A stretch of DNA of 64,000 bases, from contig NZ_JARHUF010000005.1 of NCBI RefSeq assembly GCF_029223195.1, forward strand, positions 62,001-126,000. The letters run 5' to 3'. The notes below the pieces were generated by a model. It saw only the letters and a program-made list of their open reading frames with translations, ran no database searches and was not told where the DNA came from. This document shows positions 19,855-27,539 of this stretch, one piece after another (position 1 is the first letter of the stretch; the number at the start of each line of letters is the position of its first letter). This DNA is from Vibrio sp. CAU 1672 (GTDB lineage: Bacteria; Pseudomonadota; Gammaproteobacteria; Enterobacterales; Vibrionaceae). Both the position numbers and the translations under genes were made by a program.

Positions 19855-22578
19855 GTGAATGTCGATCCCAATAATACTAATCAATGGCATTTGCAAGATG
19901 CACACCAAATCGCTATCGATCAGTTGCTGACAGATCTCTCTTCGAGTCAAGACGGATTAAGTACGGCTGAAGCACAACGGCGACTGAAAACCTTGGGAGC
20001 CAATATTCTGGAGGCAAAACAACAGAAACCAGAGTGGCTGAAGTTTCTGGAGCAGCTGCGCAACTACTTCGCAATCTTACTGCTCATCGGTGGAGTTCTT
20101 GCCTTAGTAGCAGAACAACTGGAACCGGGACAAGGTAACCTCTATATCGCCTATGCGCTGATTGCTGTGGTGATTCTAAATGCCATTTTCACCTATCTCC
20201 AGGAACACCAGACCGAGCGAATTATGGAGAGTTTTACCCGCTTACTGCCCCAGATGGTCACGGTGTTGCGAGACGGTCAACCGTCAAGTGTCCGCGCCGA
20301 TGAGGTCGTGCCGGGTGACGTCATGATCATCGCTGAAGGCGACCGTATCTGCGCCGATGGCCGTTTGCTGAAACACAGTCAGTTAAAAATAGATCTCAGT
20401 AGCCTTACCGGAGAAAGTGAACCGCAGTTACGTCATCTGGAGGCAACCAGTGCGAATATACTCGAAAGCCGGAATATGATTTTCTCCGGCACTCTGGTTC
20501 AGAGTGGTGACGGCAAAGCCGTGGTTTATAGTACTGGAATGAATACCCAGTTTGGCCATGTGGTGAAACTGACCAAAGCAACAGAGGAAGTGGAAACTCC
20601 AATACGCCAGGAACTGCGGCGTTTTACTCGCATTATCGGATTCATCGCCATTGCGTTAGGCATTCTGTTCTTCGCCATCAGTCTGGCGATTGGTAAGGGA
20701 CAGATTGCCAGCCTGATCTTTGCCATCGGCATTATTGTTGCGAACGTTCCGGAAGGACTACTGCCAACCGTTACGTTGGCATTAACAATGGCGAGTCGGC
20801 GCATGGCGAAAAAAAACGCCTTAATCAAAAACCTCGAAAGTATCGAGACACTTGGTAGCACCACCGTCATTTGTACCGACAAAACCGGCACCCTGACCCA
20901 AAACCGGATCCGAGTCAACACAATCATTCTGAACCGGAAAGAGTTTGTCGCCTGGGAGCGTACCATTCTTAAACAGCCCGGAGCAAAACTGCTCCTGGAT
21001 GCCATGGTGCTTTGCAATAACGCCTATCTGAACCCTGACGGCTTTAGTGGTGATCCCACCGAAGGTGCCCTGCTGGTTTACGCCAACGGGTTAGTTGATA
21101 TTACGCAAATAAACTCTCGCGAACGATGTCATGAACTGCCCTTTGACTCATCAACCAAACGCATGATAACCATTAATCGCACTGGCGCGCCTGAAGGCCA
21201 TACCGCTTGGTTAAAAGGCGCGCCCGAAGTGGTGCTGCATAAATGCGACTCTTACCTGCTTAAAGACGCTCAGCAGCCAATGAACGATGCAATGCGCCAA
21301 TACTTTCTCGACGACTTTCAGCGTTTGGCTAAACGCGGAGAACGCGTACTGGCCCTGGCCTATCGCAATATCGAGCGAGCAACACTAAGCGATGAAAGTG
21401 GCTTTGTCCTGATTGGTTTAATTGGCATGCAGGACCCGCCACGGCCGGAAGTCCCCAACGCGATTCAACGCTGCCGCCGGGCCGGCATTAAAGTCATCAT
21501 GATCACAGGTGATTTTGAGATCACCGCCGAAACCATCGCCCGTCAGGTTGGTTTGGTCAGAGGCGAAGGCGTCGTGATCCGGGGCGAAGACCTGGCGACG
21601 ATGTCCGATGAACAGCTTCACAGCGCCCTAACCGCACCGGAGATCGTATTCGCACGCACCAATCCGGATCAGAAATTACGCATTGTGCGTGCATTACAGG
21701 CACAGAACGAAGTGGTATCGGTCACCGGCGATGGGGTTAATGACGCACCAGCACTTAAAAATGCAGACATGGGGGTCGCAATGGGGCTAATGGGCACCGA
21801 TGTCGCCAAAGAGGCCAGTGACATGGTACTGATGGACGACAACTTTGCCACCATAGTGAGCGCCGTCGAAGAAGGCCGGACCATCTTTGAAAACATCAAG
21901 AAATTCATCGCCTATATCCTGACCAGCAATGTGCCGGAAATACTGCCCTTTATCGCTTATGTGTTGTTGAACATCCCACTACCGCTGACCGTCATCATGA
22001 TCCTGGCCATCGACCTGGGAACCGATATCCTTCCGGCACTGGGTCTTGGCTCTGAAAAGCCAGAGTCAGATGTCATGCGGCGGCCTCCACGATCTCGACA
22101 AGAACGATTACTCACCCGTCATTTACTATTCAGAAGCTACGGTGTCGTCGGTATGATCCAGGCCGTCTCAGGTTTTTTCTGCTATTTTGTCGTCCTGTAT
22201 CACGGTGGCTGGTCCTGGGGGTTGGAACTTTCATCTAGCGACCCGTTATATCGCTCAGCGGTGACAGCCTTCTTCGCTTCTATCGTAATATGCCAGATCG
22301 CCAACGTGATGGTTTGCCGTACGCGACGGCAAAGCGTATTCAGCTTAGGGGCACTGACCAACCGGCTGGTAATACTCGGTATCATCACCGAATTAATCCT
22401 GCTGGCCGTGATCTGCTATGTTCCAATCTGCAATACCTTCTTTGGTACTGCCCCGCTGGAAGCCTGGCAACTACTGCTAAGCCTGCCATTTGCATTGGTG
22501 ATTTTTTTCGGTGATGAACTGCGCCGGATGTACATTCGCAAGGAAAACACGTTTGCAATGAAATGGCTCAACTGGTGA
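19855..22578 (+). CDS. Cation-transporting P-type ATPase, Na+/K+-ATPase-like (P2C-type residues)
   Basis: From the GTG at 19855 (GGAG seven bases upstream) the pump has 907 residues. Order: N-terminal cation ATPase domain, actuator loop with LTGESE, phosphorylation site DKTGTLTQN (Asp342), nucleotide domain, hinge TGDGVNDAPALKNAD, and six C-terminal membrane helices. TM4 reads NVPEGLLPTV (Glu300), TM5 SNVPE (Ser691, Asn692, Glu695) and TM6 AIDLGTD (Asp720, Asp724). These match the residues that coordinate ions in animal Na+/K+-ATPase more closely than SERCA or MgtA. It probably moves Na+, K+ or H+ across the inner membrane; the ion is not proven. A CHAD gene follows 140 bases later. Confidence 0.88.
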   Translation: MNVDPNNTNQWHLQDAHQIAIDQLLTDLSSSQDGLSTAEAQRRLKTLGANILEAKQQKPEWLKFLEQLRNYFAILLLIGGVLALVAEQLEPGQGNLYIAYALIAVVILNAIFTYLQEHQTERIMESFTRLLPQMVTVLRDGQPSSVRADEVVPGDVMIIAEGDRICADGRLLKHSQLKIDLSSLTGESEPQLRHLEATSANILESRNMIFSGTLVQSGDGKAVVYSTGMNTQFGHVVKLTKATEEVETPIRQELRRFTRIIGFIAIALGILFFAISLAIGKGQIASLIFAIGIIVANVPEGLLPTVTLALTMASRRMAKKNALIKNLESIETLGSTTVICTDKTGTLTQNRIRVNTIILNRKEFVAWERTILKQPGAKLLLDAMVLCNNAYLNPDGFSGDPTEGALLVYANGLVDITQINSRERCHELPFDSSTKRMITINRTGAPEGHTAWLKGAPEVVLHKCDSYLLKDAQQPMNDAMRQYFLDDFQRLAKRGERVLALAYRNIERATLSDESGFVLIGLIGMQDPPRPEVPNAIQRCRRAGIKVIMITGDFEITAETIARQVGLVRGEGVVIRGEDLATMSDEQLHSALTAPEIVFARTNPDQKLRIVRALQAQNEVVSVTGDGVNDAPALKNADMGVAMGLMGTDVAKEASDMVLMDDNFATIVSAVEEGRTIFENIKKFIAYILTSNVPEILPFIAYVLLNIPLPLTVIMILAIDLGTDILPALGLGSEKPESDVMRRPPRSRQERLLTRHLLFRSYGVVGMIQAVSGFFCYFVVLYHGGWSWGLELSSSDPLYRSAVTAFFASIVICQIANVMVCRTRRQSVFSLGALTNRLVILGIITELILLAVICYVPICNTFFGTAPLEAWQLLLSLPFALVIFFGDELRRMYIRKENTFAMKWLNW

Positions 22579-22718
22579 ATTCACCACTCTACATATTGAT
22601 GTCCAATATCATCCTTTAATTTTAAACCAGTAGCTGAAGTCAAAGTCGCTTTTTGCTGCTCAGATCGTCAGCATAGCGCTACAATTAAAAGCATGTCAGG
22701 AGGCGTGGAGGCCTAAAC

Positions 22719-23657
22719 ATGTCTTTTCCTAAGCGGGATAAAACACCATTGAAACTGACCGATGACTGTGATTTCCCTATCCTGTTTGCTCAATATCTGT
22801 CTGATGAGGTGAACTATGCACGTTCATTGGAAACGGGGCTGAAACAAGGTAAAGATCCTGAATATAACCATCAATATCGGGTAGCGCTGCGCCGCACCCG
22901 CTCATTGCTGTTATTACTTGAAGACGCGCTGCCACCTTTTGAAGTTCGCTTGTTGAAAAAGCAGCTGAAAGTATTAATGAAACAGACCAACCAGTTACGC
23001 GACCTGGATGTTTTTTTGCTGGAACGGCCAAAGTACCTGCAAATGGCGCCACAGCCCCCCCAGGCCATAGCCGATCTGTTCCGTTTGCTCAGCGAGCAGC
23101 AACGCAATGAGCATCAGCGCGTCACGCATTGGCTAGAAAGCCGCCATTACACCGGTGTCTGCATGTCAGTTGAAAACAGCTTAAAACGCAGCTTTGCCTC
23201 AGACCACGAGTTGTCTGAAGCAAGTTCTGCTACTTTTGCGAGAAAAAACATTGCTGAGCATTTAGCGCAAGTGGTCACACAGTGCCGGCAACTGAATAAA
23301 GACAGCCCGGACGATGCCATCCACGCGCTGCGGATTGAATGCAAAAAACTGCGCTATCTGCTGGAGTTTTACTCCGGCGTGTTCACCGATCAGGTGCACC
23401 GCCTGCACATCAGCCAATTAAAAATACTTCAGGATAAGTTGGGAGTGTTTAATGACACATCAACACAAATTGCTTTTTTTGAGCAGCAACTGCAACAAAA
23501 GCAGCTCCCCTCCCCAATCCGAAAAGCAATCAAGTCATTGCTGAAAACCACCCAGCACCAGCATCAGGATGCGCGTGTCGCGATCATTAAACAGCTCAAA
23601 CGTTACCAGCAGGATATCGAAAACGAAGCGCTCCAAAGCTTCTATGCTGCCGGCTAA
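22719..23657 (+). CDS. CHAD-domain protein
   Basis: A 312-residue all-helical protein with the conserved histidines and basic residues of the CHAD domain (HQYRVALRRTRSLLLLLED; DAIHALRIECKKLRYLLEFY). CHAD domains bind inorganic polyphosphate through their basic central pore. There is no CYTH triphosphatase domain here, so this is the CHAD-only form. The ATG at 22719 follows AGGAGGCGTGGAGG. It may be co-transcribed with the ATPase upstream. The function beyond polyphosphate binding is unknown. Confidence 0.88.
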   Translation: MSFPKRDKTPLKLTDDCDFPILFAQYLSDEVNYARSLETGLKQGKDPEYNHQYRVALRRTRSLLLLLEDALPPFEVRLLKKQLKVLMKQTNQLRDLDVFLLERPKYLQMAPQPPQAIADLFRLLSEQQRNEHQRVTHWLESRHYTGVCMSVENSLKRSFASDHELSEASSATFARKNIAEHLAQVVTQCRQLNKDSPDDAIHALRIECKKLRYLLEFYSGVFTDQVHRLHISQLKILQDKLGVFNDTSTQIAFFEQQLQQKQLPSPIRKAIKSLLKTTQHQHQDARVAIIKQLKRYQQDIENEALQSFYAAG

Positions 23658-23670
23658 CTATGGCCGTCAA

Positions 23671-23695
23671 TCCGGTGATCTGAATGACCACCGGA
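23671..23695. terminator. Weak hairpin between convergent CHAD and rhodanese genes
   Basis: A 7-bp stem TCCGGTG / CACCGGA with an 11-base loop in the 61-base convergent gap. There is no T-run on either strand, so termination is uncertain. Confidence 0.3.
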
Positions 23696-23718
23696 TACAG
23701 GTTGAGACGCTTTCAACT

Positions 23719-25011
23719 TTAAATCAGGCTAATACCGTGCTCTTTCGCCACCTCCTCCAGCGTGTCATCCAGAAATTTCACGTTGCTATAGCCTAACTGG
23801 GTCAGCGTGGTATAAGCCAGGGCAGCGCGCGCACCGCCGGCGCAATGGACAATAACCAAGCCGGCTTTTGGAATTTGCTCCAAGTGCTGATCCAGGGTTT
23901 CGAGCGGAATGTTCACCGCCTGTTTTAACCGGCCCTGACTGGCTTCCTCTGCTGAACGCACATCGATGATGGTTGCATCACCTGATTTCACAGCTTTAAC
24001 AAACTCTTGTTCGTCAATGGCACCTTTTGCCAGCTTCTTAACATAATTCAGCTGACCGGCAATTGGGCCACTCTCAACCGCATGTTTTTGCGCAGCCCAG
24101 GCAGTAAACCCGCCTTGTAAAATCGCAACATTTTTAAATTTCCAATAGGTGAGGATCTCGTAGGCTTCAACCGCTTCATCACTGGTTGCCTGATCCGCAA
24201 CTATCGTGATTGGGGCTTTCTTGTCCCTGAGCGAAAAAATTGTCCGCTTGCTGGTTGGGTACTTCTCTTTGTTCCACTGCTCATGCTGCTCCACCAACTG
24301 CGTAACGGGCAGGTGAACGGCCCCTTTGATGTAGGTCACGGGCATGGCCCTGACATCCAGAATGATATGGTGCGCATCAAGGTTTTGCGCCAGCCAGTCC
24401 GGATTAACATGTGCGGGATAAACGTCTTTCTTCCAGGCCGGGAAGCCCTCAACATACGCTCTGACATTGTTATAGCCGTTGGCCATGGCAATCGACATCG
24501 CCTTCGGGCTGAGCGGACAGGTCACACCGCCACAGTAGAACACCAACGGGGTTGCTTTATCCTCAGGTAACCAGTTCAGGTTGCGTTCAAGCAGGTTTGC
24601 CGGTGTCGGCCGGGCGCCGGGAATATGGCCAAGATCGTATTTGCTTTTTGGTCTGGCATCACCAATAAACAGCGGCGCATTAGCGTCGATCATCTCTGCC
24701 AGTTCATCGGTGGAGATCACCCGCTCTTTGGGCAGCTTAACCAGAATCCGTTTGATCGTAGTGGCGAACATCTTGTCATCTACCGTTGCCCTGAATTTGG
24801 TGTTAACTGTAAATTCCTCAAAAGACTCGGCACTTTGCAGTTGGGTATCATCGCTGAACTTGATCACACCCACTTGCGTGGTCTTGGGATTAATATACTG
24901 AATCACTTTTGCCTGAACGGAAATCGACTGGACCTTACCAACAATCTCTGCCCCCATCAGAGCAAAGGGAGTAATGGCCAGCGATAACAGTACTACGAGC
25001 TTTTTCAACAT
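23719..25011 (-). CDS. Periplasmic triple-rhodanese protein
   Basis: The 430-residue exported protein (from the ATG at 25011 with GGAGG upstream) begins with signal peptide MLKKLVVLLSLAITPFALMG. A beta-rich N-terminal module (about 22-95) is followed by three rhodanese-like domains. The first has an active-site Cys160 (FYCGGVTC) and the third Cys390 (VHCAGGAR). The middle one has Asp273 at the equivalent place (VADQATSD) and should be inactive. Rhodaneses transfer sulfane sulfur. As last gene of the octaheme cytochrome operon, it may bind or pass on sulfur produced or consumed in the periplasm. A 7-bp stem with a 20-base loop lies just upstream (25036-25069). Confidence 0.86.
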   Translation of the reverse strand: MLKKLVVLLSLAITPFALMGAEIVGKVQSISVQAKVIQYINPKTTQVGVIKFSDDTQLQSAESFEEFTVNTKFRATVDDKMFATTIKRILVKLPKERVISTDELAEMIDANAPLFIGDARPKSKYDLGHIPGARPTPANLLERNLNWLPEDKATPLVFYCGGVTCPLSPKAMSIAMANGYNNVRAYVEGFPAWKKDVYPAHVNPDWLAQNLDAHHIILDVRAMPVTYIKGAVHLPVTQLVEQHEQWNKEKYPTSKRTIFSLRDKKAPITIVADQATSDEAVEAYEILTYWKFKNVAILQGGFTAWAAQKHAVESGPIAGQLNYVKKLAKGAIDEQEFVKAVKSGDATIIDVRSAEEASQGRLKQAVNIPLETLDQHLEQIPKAGLVIVHCAGGARAALAYTTLTQLGYSNVKFLDDTLEEVAKEHGISLI

Positions 25012-25106
25012 GGGGAACCTCCATTTTAAAGACACCCAGGCTATTATTTAACCTCCTTAAGCAGCCTGGAACCGAGCTGCATAAGGGAGTCGGCGCTGGA
25101 AATGGG

Positions 25107-26510
25107 TTAATACTTGTAGCGCAGTAACAAGCGCAAATCATTGGCTTCTTTTACCGGCGGCGGGGTGCCGAACATCTGGCTCATTGCCAACGCCGTCTGC
25201 ATGTCCATCGGCGTACCGGACGCACTGCCAAAGAAGCCATTACTGCCGGTATAGTCGTAATTGATATGGGTATAGCGGATCTGGGCAACCCAGGCTTCAT
25301 CAATGATCGGCAGGTTATAGTAAACCTCAACAGCATCGCCTCTGGCAGCCAGCTTAGAACCAATCATGGTATCCTCACCATAAGTGAATGATCGCCAGTA
25401 CTTGGAACCATGGTTAAATTCGATTCCAAACGAGTCATTCTCCATAAAACCTGGGAAGTTAACGCCTAACCAGTAGGAGTAGCCGGTCTCTTTATCAGTT
25501 GAGCCCAGCATGGCCATCGAGTCATCGGGATCGGTCTGTGAAACCGAGTAAGAGGCAAACACCCGGGAGCTATCTAAAAAATCATTGATCAGCTCACCGA
25601 TTCCGTTCACTTCCAGAGACACGGTAGCATTGTTCAGATTGCCGAAACTGCGGAATGTGTACTGCCCTGCCATGACCTCATTGATGTCATAACCAATCAG
25701 ATTGGTCGCATGGTAGACCATGGCTTTAAGATCATACTGGCCGTTGTTGTACGGGGTAAAAATAAAGCCAACAAAGTCGGTATCATCGGTCTGGTTTTCT
25801 GACTCGGCATAATCCGTTCCGCTGGGAGTAAAACGCGTCGTTGCGTTGCTCAGGCCACGGCCGGCACAGAACTTCACCGCAGCCCCCGGAATACCGGTCA
25901 GCTCATCCCACTTGGTATTCAGGCTTAACCCATCAAACTCGACATTGATAGAGTGGCCAAGCGGTGACTGCGCCTCGTCAAATCCTTCACGGTGGTTAAC
26001 CAGAAAACCTTCGGTTGCAGGCCTTCGGCCCAGGCTGAAAGACCAGCCCAAATCGTTTACCCCCGCAAACTGGCTGCCATGGTAGAGGAAATAGGCCTGA
26101 CGGACTTTAACTGAGTTGTCGGTGAGATTTTGATTAATTACCCAGTCGAAATCAGGCATCCCGCTCTCGCCGGGGTACATGTTCAGGTTTTCACCAAAAA
26201 TCTTGTTATAAGAAAGCTGACCGATGAAAGTGAGGTTGTCATTGTATTGATAGCCCATGTTGAGCCACAAACGGTTCGAGATCAGATCGTCGTTATCGGC
26301 TTTTGAACCATCTGCCATCTTGTATTCTATCGAGTCCATCGTGACCCGGTAATCAACACCGAACTTGAGGTTCTGCCCGGCCGTATCGATTTTCAGTTCC
26401 CGGATCTGCTGCTGAAGATCATCGATTTGCTGCTGAAGCGTCTCATCAGCCCATGCCAGCGGCGAGAGGCTCAAGGAGACCACTGCTGAAAGAGGGAGCC
26501 ATTTATTCAT
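25107..26510 (-). CDS. DUF3373-type outer-membrane beta-barrel protein
   Basis: A 467-residue exported protein: signal peptide (MNKWLPLSAVVSLSLSPLAWA), a short coiled coil (ETLQQQIDDLQQQIREL, porin-like trimerisation helix), then a chain of amphipathic beta strands ending RLLLRYKY with a terminal aromatic, as in outer-membrane barrels. The sequence resembles DUF3373 proteins, putative porins found next to respiratory cytochromes. It could admit the substrate of the octaheme cytochrome encoded upstream, but this is inferred from position. It lies 55 bases after the small periplasmic protein gene. Confidence 0.75.
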   Translation of the reverse strand: MNKWLPLSAVVSLSLSPLAWADETLQQQIDDLQQQIRELKIDTAGQNLKFGVDYRVTMDSIEYKMADGSKADNDDLISNRLWLNMGYQYNDNLTFIGQLSYNKIFGENLNMYPGESGMPDFDWVINQNLTDNSVKVRQAYFLYHGSQFAGVNDLGWSFSLGRRPATEGFLVNHREGFDEAQSPLGHSINVEFDGLSLNTKWDELTGIPGAAVKFCAGRGLSNATTRFTPSGTDYAESENQTDDTDFVGFIFTPYNNGQYDLKAMVYHATNLIGYDINEVMAGQYTFRSFGNLNNATVSLEVNGIGELINDFLDSSRVFASYSVSQTDPDDSMAMLGSTDKETGYSYWLGVNFPGFMENDSFGIEFNHGSKYWRSFTYGEDTMIGSKLAARGDAVEVYYNLPIIDEAWVAQIRYTHINYDYTGSNGFFGSASGTPMDMQTALAMSQMFGTPPPVKEANDLRLLLRYKY

Positions 26511-26565
26511 AATTATTTCCCTTTATTCGTTATGAATTACATCTGCAAATTCTGCCTTTTGTGAA

Positions 26566-26895
26566 CTAATTACAGCTGGGCAGTTCGCCACTGTCTGCTG
26601 CATACTTAACCGCGAAGTCTTTGATATGCGGGGCAATCTTCTGAAACTTTTCGCTGGCCAGAAACTCTGCCGACTCAGGATGCTTTTTGCTGTATTTCTT
26701 GATGAATTTTTCCGCATCCTTTTTGAAATAGCGTTTCCACTCCACCTTCAGATGCTGGGCGGCAAACTCCTGGCCGTTGTATTCAAAATAAGGACGAAGG
26801 TATTTCAGGTAATATTGCTGGCCTTTATCCGCATCCGCTGATGCACCAAATGAAACCAACACCACCATTAAGCTCAAAATTAATTTTTTCATCAT
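26566..26895 (-). CDS. Small periplasmic protein in octaheme cytochrome operon
   Basis: A 109-residue protein with a clear signal peptide (MMKKLILSLMVVLVSFGASA). The mature part begins ADKGQQYYLKYLRPYF and ends DSGELPSCN; it is rich in Lys, Glu and aromatic residues. The GQQYYLKYLR opening and helical pattern resemble small c-type cytochromes, but there is no CxxCH, and only one Cys, in the last three residues. It may be a haem-less relative, a chaperone or a small redox partner. I do not recognise a named family. Its place between cytochrome b and the barrel protein suggests a role in that complex. Confidence 0.65.
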   Translation of the reverse strand: MMKKLILSLMVVLVSFGASADADKGQQYYLKYLRPYFEYNGQEFAAQHLKVEWKRYFKKDAEKFIKKYSKKHPESAEFLASEKFQKIAPHIKDFAVKYAADSGELPSCN

Positions 26896-26924
26896 CAGTA
26901 CCTCTTTTTCACAATATGTAGAAA

Positions 26925-27539
26925 TTATTCGTCTATGGTCTCTTTGCCGGTCAGCATCGCTTTAATGTGGGTCGACAACCTGGCCCCGAGCGTGATCAGA
27001 TACAAATGGACAATCAAAAACGCTACAATGAGGTAGGCGGTCACGGTATGAATGATCGCTACCATTCCGATCTGATCGATGTATCCTGCGGCGCGCAGTT
27101 CCGGGAAGAAGAAGAACACCACACCGGTAATGACCTGAATCGGAACTAACACAAACAGCAATCCCAGGTAACCCATTCGCTGCAACGGATTAAACTTATT
27201 CTCCGGCGTCATATGATGTGGATGCGCCTCACCGACAAAAACGCCATAAAGATAAAAGCGGATCACCCCATCAATCCCTTGGGTGTGGGGAACAAACTGT
27301 TTCCATTCTCCGGTGGTCAGGATCCAGGTAAAAATCAGGATGACCATTGCCGCCCAGATAAATCCTGCCCAGTGATGCAGTGACGAGCTGGTTGCAAAAC
27401 CAAACAGCTGAATCGCGCCATGGATATCCAGGCCGGTAGCGATAAGCAGCAATACCAAAACAGCCTGACCCCAGTGCCAGAAGCGTTCAAAGCGTTTAAA
27501 AATTATCATTGTCTTTTTCATTGTCTTATCCTGCCTCAT
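26925..27539 (-). CDS. Membrane cytochrome b (b561/Ni-hydrogenase type) subunit
   Basis: A 204-residue integral membrane protein with four helices and histidines positioned for two b haems (FERFWHWGQAV, SLHHWAGFIWAA, HTVTAYLIVAFLIVHLYL). Such subunits exchange electrons between the quinone pool and a periplasmic partner. The ATG at 27539 overlaps the stop of the octaheme gene (ATGA), so the two are translationally coupled. A second ATG at 27521 (MKKTM), with AGGA upstream, is an equally good start. It is the likely membrane anchor or electron partner for the octaheme cytochrome. Confidence 0.88.
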   Translation of the reverse strand: MRQDKTMKKTMIIFKRFERFWHWGQAVLVLLLIATGLDIHGAIQLFGFATSSSLHHWAGFIWAAMVILIFTWILTTGEWKQFVPHTQGIDGVIRFYLYGVFVGEAHPHHMTPENKFNPLQRMGYLGLLFVLVPIQVITGVVFFFFPELRAAGYIDQIGMVAIIHTVTAYLIVAFLIVHLYLITLGARLSTHIKAMLTGKETIDE

